This document shows, piece by piece, positions 26,607 to 35,219 of a DNA stretch of 64,000 nucleotides; the stretch's first letter is position 1; every line of letters begins with the position of its first letter. Below the pieces are notes generated by a model. That model was not told the origin of the DNA. It saw nothing but the letters and a program-made list of their open reading frames with translations, and did not search any database. The translations under genes were made by a program, and so were the position numbers. This DNA is from an uncultured Draconibacterium sp. (GTDB lineage: Bacteria; Bacteroidota; Bacteroidia; Bacteroidales; Prolixibacteraceae): the NCBI RefSeq assembly GCF_963674925.1, contig NZ_OY771648.1:294695-358694 (forward strand), given 5' to 3'.

Positions 26607-28004
26607 TTAATCTACGTTATCGTGAAGATAACTGTTTCTGTCTGAAATACGGTTGTCGCGGTTCACGGAATAACCTGAACGGTCGCGTTTGTATTTTGGG
26701 TCGTTAATGCGAATATTGCGGCGTTTAAATGCCGGTACATTCTCCAATTCGTCTACATCGTCGTCGCTGAGATTAGCGTAATCATTAACGTCAATTTCCT
26801 TGTCAGCACTATGCCGTTCGCGCGATGTTATCGGGTACAACGATTCAAATTCATCGTCGTCGTTTACACCTTTGTTCTCCACATTAAATTCAAAAGTCGA
26901 CTGGCTTCTGCTATCCTCGTTTTTCTGTTCCGAAAAATTTTCATTTTTTGTTACCGATACCGATTCCTTTTGAAGCGTATGCGAAACCACTTTTCGCTGG
27001 CTTTGCTCCGATAACTCGGATATGATACTGGTTGGAAATCCGGTTGCAATAACCGTTACCGACAATTTATCACCTAAACTTTCATCGGTACCATTTCCCC
27101 AAATTAAATCGGCATCAAAACCAGCCATGTTTTGCACATAATCGGTAATCCGGCCAACTTCATCCATGGTAACTTCCTTAGTTCCTGAGTTGATATTTAC
27201 CAGGATATTTCGTGCTCCGCGAATTTCATTATCGTTCAGTAACGGAGAATTTAACGCTTTTCTAACGGCATCCTCGGCGCGGTCTTCTTCGTCACTTACG
27301 CCGGTTCCCATCACCGCCATTCCGCTTTTCCGCATTACGGTTTCAACATCGGCAAAGTCAACATTTATATATCCGGGTACGGTAATTATTTCAGCAATTC
27401 CTTTTGCGGCGGTCGATAAAACGTTATCGGCTTTGGCAAAGGCCTCCGATATTCCAAAATCGCCAAACATTTCGCGAATACGCTCATTATTGATCACCAG
27501 CAACGAATCGACATAAGTTGCCAGTTCTTTGATGCCTTCGTAGGCTTGTTTTATGCGTCTTTTCCCTTCGTTTCGAAATGGAATGGTAACAATGGCCACA
27601 GTTAAGTATCCCTGCTCTTTACAGCACTGTGCAATTACAGGAGCGGCTCCGGTTCCGGTTCCTCCGCCCATACCGGCAGTTACAAATACCATTTTTGTAT
27701 TTTCCGACAAGGTCTTTTTTACATCCTCGATGTTTTCAATAGCCGCCTGCCTGCCCACTTCCGGTTTATTACCGGCTCCACGGCCTTCGGTTAGTGACGC
27801 CCCAAGCTGCACCCTGGTTCGAATAGCACTTGCCTCCATAGCTTGCGCATCGGTGTTGCAGATAACAAAATCCACATCGCGAATACCGTGCTTAAACATA
27901 TGGTTGACGGCATTTCCGCCACCGCCACCAACACCAATTACCTTAATTGCGGCGCCAGGTGTTTTTTCCATTACAAAATCAGCCATATCTTCCATTTTCT
28001 TCAC
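26607..28004 (-). CDS. ftsZ: Cell division protein FtsZ (distal copy, canonical tail)
   Basis: Tubulin-like GTPase that polymerises into the Z-ring at mid-cell. The GTP-binding core has VIGVGGGGGNAVNHM, the tubulin signature GGGTGTGAAPV and the T7 synergy loop NVDFADVETVM with both catalytic Asp residues. A linker follows, then the conserved C-terminal peptide ELENVPAFKRR (VPAFKRR at about 423-429), which in the family binds FtsA. The end NSYLHDNVD is typical of Bacteroidota FtsZ. The 465 residues fit. Met4 or Met7 could also be the start. It lies 15 bases after another ftsZ and is the copy most like the usual single FtsZ of the phylum. Confidence 0.95.
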   Translation of the reverse strand: MKKMEDMADFVMEKTPGAAIKVIGVGGGGGNAVNHMFKHGIRDVDFVICNTDAQAMEASAIRTRVQLGASLTEGRGAGNKPEVGRQAAIENIEDVKKTLSENTKMVFVTAGMGGGTGTGAAPVIAQCCKEQGYLTVAIVTIPFRNEGKRRIKQAYEGIKELATYVDSLLVINNERIREMFGDFGISEAFAKADNVLSTAAKGIAEIITVPGYINVDFADVETVMRKSGMAVMGTGVSDEEDRAEDAVRKALNSPLLNDNEIRGARNILVNINSGTKEVTMDEVGRITDYVQNMAGFDADLIWGNGTDESLGDKLSVTVIATGFPTSIISELSEQSQRKVVSHTLQKESVSVTKNENFSEQKNEDSRSQSTFEFNVENKGVNDDDEFESLYPITSRERHSADKEIDVNDYANLSDDDVDELENVPAFKRRNIRINDPKYKRDRSGYSVNRDNRISDRNSYLHDNVD

Positions 28005-28019
28005 CCTGTTTTGTCGTTA

Positions 28020-29375
28020 TTAATCAAGAGGTTGATCTTCATCACCATCATTAAAAATCTTGCTGCCAAAATTTTTATAAAACCAGTTATCGATGTTCGA
28101 TTCAGTAACAGGCTCATCTTTCTTTTTTTCGGCCTTTTCCCTGGTTTTGGTCTTTTCTTTTGACTTCCAGCCAAAACCCGTTGATTTGGATTTTGGCTTC
28201 GCTTTTGGTTTTGGTTGCGGAGGAACAAACATTATTGTTTCTTCCTCTTCCGGCTCTGGCTCGTATGGTTTTTCTTCGTAAAAATCATAATTGATTGTCT
28301 CTGCCGCCTCGTTTATCGGTTCCTGTTCGGCAACAGCATCTTCAAAATCGTCGTCGAGATTAAAGTTTTGCACCACTTTTTCGGGTTGCAATTCTTTGTT
28401 TGGATTGGTATCGAAACCGGTGGCCAAAATGGTCACACTAATTTTGTCGCCAAGACGCTCATCATAGCCATTACCCCAGATAATATCGGCATCCTGACCA
28501 GCTTTCTCCTGCAGCGACTCAATAATTTCACCAATTTCACCAATCCTGATCTCCTCACTTCCGGAGATAATATTCAGCAGTATATTTTTTGTTCCGAAAA
28601 TATCGTTACTATCCAACAGCGGCGACTCCAGTGCGGCATTCACGGCATCCATGGCACGGCCTTCGCCTGTGGCAAAACCGGTACCCATAATAAATACTTC
28701 GCTTTTTTGCATCACTGTTTCCACATCGGTGTAGTCGATGTTTACATTTCCGTGAACGGTAATGATTTCGGCAACTCCTTTAACAGCCGTTGACACAATA
28801 TTGTCGGCCATTTTAAAAGCCTGACTAGCCGGTAAATCGCCGTAAATATGGTGCAGCCTGTCGTTGCTGATCACCAGCATGCTGTCTACAAATTCGGCCA
28901 TCTTATCAATACCTTCCTGTGCTTGAGCACGGCGTTTGTTTCCTTCGGCCGGCGACGGAATGGTTACCACCGCAATGGTTAAAATGTCGAGTTCGCGAGC
29001 CAGACTTGCAATTACAGGAGCAGCTCCGGTTCCGGTTCCGCCACCCATTCCTGCCGCGATAAACAACATTTTTGTATTATCACCCAGCACTTTTTTCAGG
29101 TCTTCGTAATTTTCGCGGGCGGCTTCGGCACCTCTTTCAGGTTTATTTCCGGCACCCCGTCCTTCAGTTAATGTGGTTCCAAGCTGAATTTTAATCGGCA
29201 CAGGACTGTTGTCCATGGCTTGCGAATCGGTATTACAAATGATATAATCAACACCTGTTATTCCCTCTTCGAACATGTGATTGACCGCATTGCAACCACC
29301 ACCGCCAACTCCAATTACTTTAATAATTGATGATGCTGCCTTCGGAAATTGAAAATTTGCTAATTCTTCGGTCAT
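28020..29375 (-). CDS. FtsZ paralogue with divergent C-terminal tail
   Basis: Second FtsZ, directly after ftsA. The GTPase core looks intact: VIGVGGGGCNAVNHM (a Cys where the other copy has Gly), GGGTGTGAAPV and T7 loop NIDYTDVETVM with both Asp residues. It should therefore bind GTP and could co-polymerise with the other FtsZ. After the core (about residue 320) the tail differs completely: a Glu/Pro-rich stretch, a Pro/Lys-rich segment (PQPKPKAKPKSKS), and an end with NIDNWFYKNFGSKIF. I find no VPAF-type FtsA-binding peptide. Gene order and spacing (11 bases after ftsA, 15 before the next ftsZ) suggest a stable tandem pair with divided roles. Confidence 0.93.
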   Translation of the reverse strand: MTEELANFQFPKAASSIIKVIGVGGGGCNAVNHMFEEGITGVDYIICNTDSQAMDNSPVPIKIQLGTTLTEGRGAGNKPERGAEAARENYEDLKKVLGDNTKMLFIAAGMGGGTGTGAAPVIASLARELDILTIAVVTIPSPAEGNKRRAQAQEGIDKMAEFVDSMLVISNDRLHHIYGDLPASQAFKMADNIVSTAVKGVAEIITVHGNVNIDYTDVETVMQKSEVFIMGTGFATGEGRAMDAVNAALESPLLDSNDIFGTKNILLNIISGSEEIRIGEIGEIIESLQEKAGQDADIIWGNGYDERLGDKISVTILATGFDTNPNKELQPEKVVQNFNLDDDFEDAVAEQEPINEAAETINYDFYEEKPYEPEPEEEETIMFVPPQPKPKAKPKSKSTGFGWKSKEKTKTREKAEKKKDEPVTESNIDNWFYKNFGSKIFNDGDEDQPLD

Positions 29376-29386
29376 ATCTTTTTGTT

Positions 29387-30670
29387 TTAATTGAATTCAA
29401 GATCTTCGTTGTCGTCGCCAAAAAAGTTGATCGCACTTTGTAAAGCTCCTTTTACGTTGGTCATTAAACCACGTCCGCTCCGGTGTACTTTTGGCTCGGG
29501 CAATGTTCTTTCTTCTCCAACATTTTGTGCTATGGAAAGTTTTAAGGCTCCCAATGCAGTTAGCAATGCCGGATTTTTTGCTTCCTCTCGACGATTTGCA
29601 GGAAGAATTACGGGATGTGCCCTGCGTGCATCTAAACCGGTATGAAATTTCACCAGCGTAATAATGTGCCCCAGATTTGAGGTTCCGCCGGACAAAACAA
29701 TTCCGGTTCCCAAACGATCGGCAACTCCCGATCTTTCGATCTCGGCAACTACACAATCCACAATCTCTTCCAAACGCGCCTGTATAATGTAAGCCAGACT
29801 TCGGATAGTGATTTCTTTGGGTTCCCAGCCATTATTTTTGGCTATGGTAACGGTATCTTCGGTTTTAATCTGATCGCCCAAAGCCTGTCCGTAACGCACT
29901 TTTAGCAACTCCGCCTTTTCAAGAAATGTAGAACAGCCAACTTTTAAGTCGTTGGTAATAACTTCACCGGCAAACGGAATAACAGCCGTGTGCACCAATG
30001 CATTTTCGTAGTATATGGCCAGATTTGTAGTACCGGCACCAATATCGAGCACCACACCACCCATTTCCTTTTCAGGTTTTGAGAGCGCGGCCTCTGCCAG
30101 TGCCAGCGACGAGTGGAAAACTTCGCCCAGTTCAACACCAACACTTGCCAAAACGCGGTTCAGTATCTGGTATTCCTGATCAGGCATAATCACCAGCTTG
30201 TAACGGGCTTCAATCTTTTTCCCTGTGGCTCCAACAGGTTTCAACTCCTCCGTTTCCTCATCGATGATAAAAGAAGTTGGAATAACTTTCAGAATACGGT
30301 AATCATTTTTAATCTTCAGGTTTTTCGCTTCATTGTACAGCTCGTCAATATCGAGACTGGTTACCACGCCACCTTCGCCCGTAAAACGCGAAGCCTTATA
30401 GTCGATGGTTCGCATACGTTTTCCGGCGTACGCCACATCAACAACCGTGATTTCGTCTTCGAGCTGCGCATCCAACTGTTCCAGCACTGCCGTGATGGAC
30501 TCGGTTGCATCAGCAAGATTAAAAATCATACCTCGTTTAATGCCTTTCGACGGCACCTGGGCTGTCCCCAGAATTTCCATTTTCCCCTCGGCTGTTGCCT
30601 GTCCTGCAAGCGCAACCATTTTTGAGGTTCCCATGTCGATAACAACTGAAAGATTTGTTCTTGAAGCCAT
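29387..30670 (-). CDS. ftsA: Cell division protein FtsA
   Basis: Actin-like ATPase that ties FtsZ filaments to the inner membrane and recruits later division proteins. Seen in the sequence: the phosphate-1 loop VVIDMGTSKMVAL near the N-terminus, the SHS2 (1C) region, VVLDIGAGTTNLAIY (phosphate 2), and GIVLSGGTSNLGH (adenosine motif). The C-terminus has a probable amphipathic membrane helix (GLMTNVKGALQSAINFFG). The length of 427 residues is normal. It lies 2 bases after ftsQ and is followed by two ftsZ genes, so the one FtsA may serve two FtsZ proteins. Confidence 0.96.
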   Translation of the reverse strand: MASRTNLSVVIDMGTSKMVALAGQATAEGKMEILGTAQVPSKGIKRGMIFNLADATESITAVLEQLDAQLEDEITVVDVAYAGKRMRTIDYKASRFTGEGGVVTSLDIDELYNEAKNLKIKNDYRILKVIPTSFIIDEETEELKPVGATGKKIEARYKLVIMPDQEYQILNRVLASVGVELGEVFHSSLALAEAALSKPEKEMGGVVLDIGAGTTNLAIYYENALVHTAVIPFAGEVITNDLKVGCSTFLEKAELLKVRYGQALGDQIKTEDTVTIAKNNGWEPKEITIRSLAYIIQARLEEIVDCVVAEIERSGVADRLGTGIVLSGGTSNLGHIITLVKFHTGLDARRAHPVILPANRREEAKNPALLTALGALKLSIAQNVGEERTLPEPKVHRSGRGLMTNVKGALQSAINFFGDDNEDLEFN

Positions 30671-30672
30671 AT

Positions 30673-31425
30673 TTATCTTCTTTTTGCTATTACCTGATCT
30701 TTATATTTCAAACTGATCGTTTTGTATTTATTCCAATTATTCTTTGCCATAATCTGCTTGTAAAAAGCTTTCATATTGCGCAATTTCTCCGGGTAATTTT
30801 CCAGTGTTCCAAACTCGATGGTATGATCGCCAACCAATGGAATTAACAGCACATCGCCATCCTTTTGCACATGAATCTGCTCGATTTGTGCATTCCAGAA
30901 TTCGTCGTTTTCTATCCATAAAACACATGGCAAAAGTGTTTCTTTTGCAAACTCTTCACTGATATCTCCGGTAGCCACCAACACATTTGCCGCATAATTT
31001 GTCGACACCGGAATTCTACCACCAAACTCATCGAGGTAGTAATTTCCTTTGTCAGAAAAAACACGTACCACCGGTTTCCGGTGTTTCAGATTGATGGCCA
31101 GCACGCCTTTAAAAGTAGCGCTATCGGTACGGGTAACAACTTTATAAACCTCGGCTTTTAAAATTGCTTCGTGTTTTTCGACCGCCTGCTCAATCTCCAC
31201 CGTATTTATACTGTCAAAATCCTTCCCTAGTATATCTTTATCTATCGACTTCACCAGGTTTACCAGCTCAGCGCGATTTACTTTTATAACTTCCTCCGGA
31301 TTATAATTAACCTGAATATCGTTGCAATTGACGTGATTATACTTCAATGAAGTAAATGCCAGTGTTACCAGCAGAAACACCAGCAACACCAACAAACCAC
31401 CTATTTTTGCAAACTTCTTTATCAT
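30673..31425 (-). CDS. ftsQ: Cell division protein FtsQ/DivIB
   Basis: Bitopic inner-membrane protein of the divisome that links early and late division proteins. One N-terminal membrane segment (GGLLVLLVFLLVTLAF, about 10-26) is followed by a POTRA-like domain (VNRAELVNLVKSIDKDILGKDFDSINTVEIEQAVEKHE) and a beta domain (YYLDEFGGRIPV, ALI-like region). The family is poorly conserved, so the call leans on position between murC and ftsA and on this architecture. Its 250 residues fit the family. Its start overlaps the murC stop by 4 bases, so translation is probably coupled. Confidence 0.88.
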   Translation of the reverse strand: MIKKFAKIGGLLVLLVFLLVTLAFTSLKYNHVNCNDIQVNYNPEEVIKVNRAELVNLVKSIDKDILGKDFDSINTVEIEQAVEKHEAILKAEVYKVVTRTDSATFKGVLAINLKHRKPVVRVFSDKGNYYLDEFGGRIPVSTNYAANVLVATGDISEEFAKETLLPCVLWIENDEFWNAQIEQIHVQKDGDVLLIPLVGDHTIEFGTLENYPEKLRNMKAFYKQIMAKNNWNKYKTISLKYKDQVIAKRR

Positions 31426-32810
31426 TTCTCTTTACTTTCCAACAGTTCAATTATACTTTCCACCATCCGGTCGATATCGCCGGCCCCCATTGTTAGCACA
31501 ATTTCGTTCGGGTCTGATTTTAGTATTTTCAATACCTCATCACGCTCGGCCAGCATCCTGTTCTCCAGCTTCATTTCTTTGTAAATGATTGCTGATGAAA
31601 CACCGGGAATTGGCTCTTCGCGAGCCGGGTAAAGCGGAATAAGAATAGCTTTATCCAGCAAATCCAGACTTTGTGCAAACTCAGGCGCAAAATCTTTGGT
31701 GCGCGAAAACAGGTGAGGCTGAAAAATTCCTGTTACTTTTTTATCGGGGAACAAGGCCTTAACCGAAGTTATAAACGCCTCTAATTCTGCCGGGTGATGT
31801 GCGTAATCGTCGATGTAAATCCGATTCTCCGAACGGTAGCGTATATCAAAACGACGGGCAACACCTTCGTAATCTTCAATACCGGCTTTTATAGCGTTTG
31901 CCGAAGCTCCGGCCAGCCAGGCCAAAGCACTGGCTCCAACAGTATTTTCTACGTTCACCAGCCCCGGATAATTCATTTTGCAGTTGGCAATTATTCCGTC
32001 CGGAGTTTTTAAATCGAAGGAATAAAATCCCGTTTCTGAATTCAATTGCAGATTTAGTGCGGCAAAATCAGTTTTACCTTTTAATGAATAAGAATAAACT
32101 TTTGCTTCGGTTTTCGAAGTGTCCAGTTCTACTCCTTCTTTTAGCACCAAACTTCCATCGGGCCGGATCTGCGAAATAAATTTTTCAAACGACTCAACGA
32201 TCTTTTCCTTTTCACCATAAATATCCAAATGATCAGCATCAACAGAAGTTACCAATGCCAATTGTGGTTTTAGGTGCAAAAACGAACGATCGAACTCATC
32301 GGCTTCTGCAACAATCCATGGCGAATCGTTTTCAGGAAGTACCAAATTACTCCTGAAATTCTTTGAAATGCCGCCTAAAAATGCGCCGCATCCTTGTTCT
32401 GTTTTACTTAGGATATTGGTAACGATAGTACTTGTTGTGGTTTTTCCGTGAGTACCGGAAACACCAATTCCTTTTCGCTCGTTGCAAATCATCCCGAGCA
32501 CTTTCGCCCGCTTAAACAAACCAATTGGCTGGCTTTTAAACCAGTTCAGCTCCTTATGCTCGTCGGGCAAGGCCGGAGTATAAACAGCAATGGTTTCCGC
32601 CGGATTCCATTTCGACGGAATATTCCGGATATCATCATCAAAATGCACATCGATTCCCTCTTTCTGAAGAGCGTCCGTCAATGCTGTTGGCGTACGATCG
32701 TATCCTGCCACATTGCGCCCCGAAAATTTAAAATAACGGGCCAGCGCACTCATCCCTATTCCTCCGATCCCAAGGAAATATACATTCTTTATTTTCTGAA
32801 TGTTGTCCAT
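31422..32810 (-). CDS. murC: UDP-N-acetylmuramate--L-alanine ligase
   Basis: Cytoplasmic ATP-dependent ligase that adds L-alanine to UDP-MurNAc, the first step of the stem peptide. A Rossmann-like start (VYFLGIGGIGMSALARYF) is followed by the ATP-binding loop GVSGTHGKTTTS, then EADEFDRSFL, DADHLDIYG, ARRFDIRY and DDYAHHPAE, all family hallmarks. The length of 462 residues is normal. The gene sits between murG (1 base away) and ftsQ (overlapping), in the precursor part of the division cluster. Confidence 0.97.
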   Translation of the reverse strand: MDNIQKIKNVYFLGIGGIGMSALARYFKFSGRNVAGYDRTPTALTDALQKEGIDVHFDDDIRNIPSKWNPAETIAVYTPALPDEHKELNWFKSQPIGLFKRAKVLGMICNERKGIGVSGTHGKTTTSTIVTNILSKTEQGCGAFLGGISKNFRSNLVLPENDSPWIVAEADEFDRSFLHLKPQLALVTSVDADHLDIYGEKEKIVESFEKFISQIRPDGSLVLKEGVELDTSKTEAKVYSYSLKGKTDFAALNLQLNSETGFYSFDLKTPDGIIANCKMNYPGLVNVENTVGASALAWLAGASANAIKAGIEDYEGVARRFDIRYRSENRIYIDDYAHHPAELEAFITSVKALFPDKKVTGIFQPHLFSRTKDFAPEFAQSLDLLDKAILIPLYPAREEPIPGVSSAIIYKEMKLENRMLAERDEVLKILKSDPNEIVLTMGAGDIDRMVESIIELLESKEK

Positions 32811-32811
32811 T

Positions 32812-33918
32812 CTATTGTCTCACTAATTTTTCTACTTCATCAACTATTTGTTTGGTAGCATCAGGTTTGGCCAACTCTTTACTTTTTGCTGCCAACGCGC
32901 TGCAACGATCTTCATCGTTCACCACTTCAAAAGCCAGTGGAAATAATTTCTCGTTAATCTCATCATCGCGTACCATTAATGCCGCATCCTGCTCAACCAA
33001 AGCCATCGCATTTTTTGTTTGATGGTCTTCCGAAACATTTGGCGACGGCACCAGTACCGATGCTTTTCCTACCAAACACAACTCCGAAATTGTTCCTGCT
33101 CCTGCTCTCGAAATCACCAGATCGGCCACTTCATAGGCCAGATCCATACGAGTTATAAACTTGTGGATCTGCAGATTTTTCGATTTTGTTTCTTTTAGTT
33201 CTTCCTGAATTTTATCGTAATAATACGCCCCGGTCTGCCAGATTACCTGAATTCCCGAAGCTTCAATTTCCTTCATATTTTTCAGCACAGCCTGGTTTAC
33301 CGAACGTGCACCAAGACTACCGCCAACAATTAATACAATCTTATCTTCCTCACTTACTTTAAAAAACTCAAACGCTTCTTTTCTATTTTGTTTTTCGGTC
33401 AAATTTTCACGAACAGGATTTCCAGTAAAAATCAGTTTTTCTGCCGGGAAGAACCGCTCCATTTTATCGTAAGCCACACAAATGGAATTAACTTTTTTGC
33501 TTAGTAGTTTATTGGTGATTCCGGCATATGAATTCTGCTCCTGAATTAAACAAGGCACCTTATCTTTTGCAGCTGCCCTTAACAGCGGACCGCTTGCATA
33601 ACCGCCCACTCCAATAGCTACTTCCGGGTGAAAATCGGCCACAATCTTTTTAGCCAACTTCGAACTTTGGCGCAACTTTTTAAAGAACGTAAATACTTTC
33701 ATGCTGGGTTTCCGCGGAAATCCCATCACAGGCAAGCCAATAATTTTATAACCGGCGGCCGGCACTTTCTCCATTTCCATCCGGTCTTCGGCACCAACAA
33801 ATAAAATGTCAGCGTCAGGATTGCGCTTTTTAATTTCGTTGGCAATGGCAAGCGCCGGAAAAATATGTCCTCCGGTACCACCTCCGCTAATTATGGCTTT
33901 ATTTATCTTTTGTTTCAT
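32812..33918 (-). CDS. murG: Undecaprenyl-PP-MurNAc-pentapeptide GlcNAc transferase
   Basis: Peripheral inner-membrane glycosyltransferase (GT28) that converts lipid I to lipid II on the cytoplasmic face. Family motifs: SGGGTGGHIFPALAIANE at the N-terminus, GVGGYASGPLLRAA, VGGSLGARSVN, and the C-terminal UDP-GlcNAc site ADLVISRAGAGTISELCLVGKASVLVPSP. It has 368 residues. A gap of 77 bases to ftsW is the largest inside the cluster, and I see no promoter or terminator in it. Confidence 0.97.
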   Translation of the reverse strand: MKQKINKAIISGGGTGGHIFPALAIANEIKKRNPDADILFVGAEDRMEMEKVPAAGYKIIGLPVMGFPRKPSMKVFTFFKKLRQSSKLAKKIVADFHPEVAIGVGGYASGPLLRAAAKDKVPCLIQEQNSYAGITNKLLSKKVNSICVAYDKMERFFPAEKLIFTGNPVRENLTEKQNRKEAFEFFKVSEEDKIVLIVGGSLGARSVNQAVLKNMKEIEASGIQVIWQTGAYYYDKIQEELKETKSKNLQIHKFITRMDLAYEVADLVISRAGAGTISELCLVGKASVLVPSPNVSEDHQTKNAMALVEQDAALMVRDDEINEKLFPLAFEVVNDEDRCSALAAKSKELAKPDATKQIVDEVEKLVRQ

Positions 33919-33995
33919 CTATCGCAATCTTTATATTCCCCTATCCTGGGTGAGATAAAAATTCATTTATGCTCCAATGTTACTCACTTATTATT

Positions 33996-35219
33996 TCAGT
34001 CATTGACTGCATCGTTTTCTATTTCGTAATCTTCATCGGGAGCTTTAATCATAATCGGTTGCTCCTCAACTTCTTTATTCTGCTGATTTTGGTGACTAAC
34101 ACTAAGTATCAATCCAAAAGCCAGCGAAGTAAACAGCAGCGATGTTCCTCCCAGGCTAATCCATGGCAGTGGCTGACCGGTAACCGGCAAAGCACCGCTT
34201 GAAACACCTATATTTATCATGGCCTGGAATACCAGAACCAGCGTTAATCCAATAACCATAAAAGCCGGGAATGTTCGGGTGGCCCGCCGAACAATCACCA
34301 CTCCCCTGAAAAAGAAAATCAGGAAAAGCATGATTACCGCAATACCTCCCAACAAACCATATTCTTCAACGATTATGGCAAAAATAAAATCGTTATATGC
34401 AGCGGCCATATAATTACTTACATCAGAATGGCCGGGGCCTTTCCCAATAATTCCGCCGGAATAAATGGCCAGTTTTGCATAGTCGGCCTGTGTAATTCCC
34501 TGTGATGCTTCCGGTGGCGGTGGATTTATAAACCGTTCAATTCGACCCTTTATGGTATGAACACGGCCAATACTATCCGGCAAAAGATCGGCAGTAAAGT
34601 AAATCGTTACCACCAAAGCAATTCCAATACCTACAAGCGAAAACAAATATTTTAACGGAATCCGGCCACAAAACATCATCGTCATAATTGTTGCGAAAAG
34701 CAATGCCGAGGTTGAGAAATCGGATATAAAAATCAAACCACAGACAATAGCCGTATAAAATATTATCTTCTTAAATGCTTCCCACAAATCGCCTTTTGTT
34801 TTTTGGCGTTTCCCTAAAATTTTGGCTGAGAATAAGACCAGTGAAATCTTGGCCATTTCGGCCGGTTGAAATGTTGCTCCCCAGAAATTAAGTGTACGCC
34901 CGCTGGAAGAAACAAATGATGTTCCGCGCATCACAATGGAAAAAAGTAAAAAGCCGATACTTGCCAGCAAAGCCCACCACGCCAGTTTTGAGTACAACTT
35001 TATGGGCAGCACGTTTACCATGAGCAGAATTACCCCAATTCCGGTACCCAGAAATACTACCTGACGGAAAAGGTATTTCATGGTGTTTCCCTGAGCCACA
35101 CGATAGGCCAATGCACCCGTTGAACTGTACACAATAAGCAGCGACAACACCGATAACAGCATCAGCACCATCCAAAGCACGCGGTCGCCCTTAAATAATT
35201 TCAGAATGGAATGTTGCAT
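33996..35219 (-). CDS. ftsW: Peptidoglycan glycosyltransferase FtsW
   Basis: SEDS-family membrane enzyme that polymerises lipid II at the septum with its partner FtsI. It has about 10 membrane helices and the family segments LNFWGATFQPAEMAKI, DFSTSALL, YQ-type loop region AIYSGGIIGKGPGHSDVSNYMAAAYNDFIFAIIVEEYGLLGG, and GALPVTGQPLPWISLGGTSLL. The length of 407 residues is normal. Its start codon overlaps the murD stop codon by one base (TAATG), indicating coupled translation. Confidence 0.96.
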   Translation of the reverse strand: MQHSILKLFKGDRVLWMVLMLLSVLSLLIVYSSTGALAYRVAQGNTMKYLFRQVVFLGTGIGVILLMVNVLPIKLYSKLAWWALLASIGFLLFSIVMRGTSFVSSSGRTLNFWGATFQPAEMAKISLVLFSAKILGKRQKTKGDLWEAFKKIIFYTAIVCGLIFISDFSTSALLFATIMTMMFCGRIPLKYLFSLVGIGIALVVTIYFTADLLPDSIGRVHTIKGRIERFINPPPPEASQGITQADYAKLAIYSGGIIGKGPGHSDVSNYMAAAYNDFIFAIIVEEYGLLGGIAVIMLFLIFFFRGVVIVRRATRTFPAFMVIGLTLVLVFQAMINIGVSSGALPVTGQPLPWISLGGTSLLFTSLAFGLILSVSHQNQQNKEVEEQPIMIKAPDEDYEIENDAVND

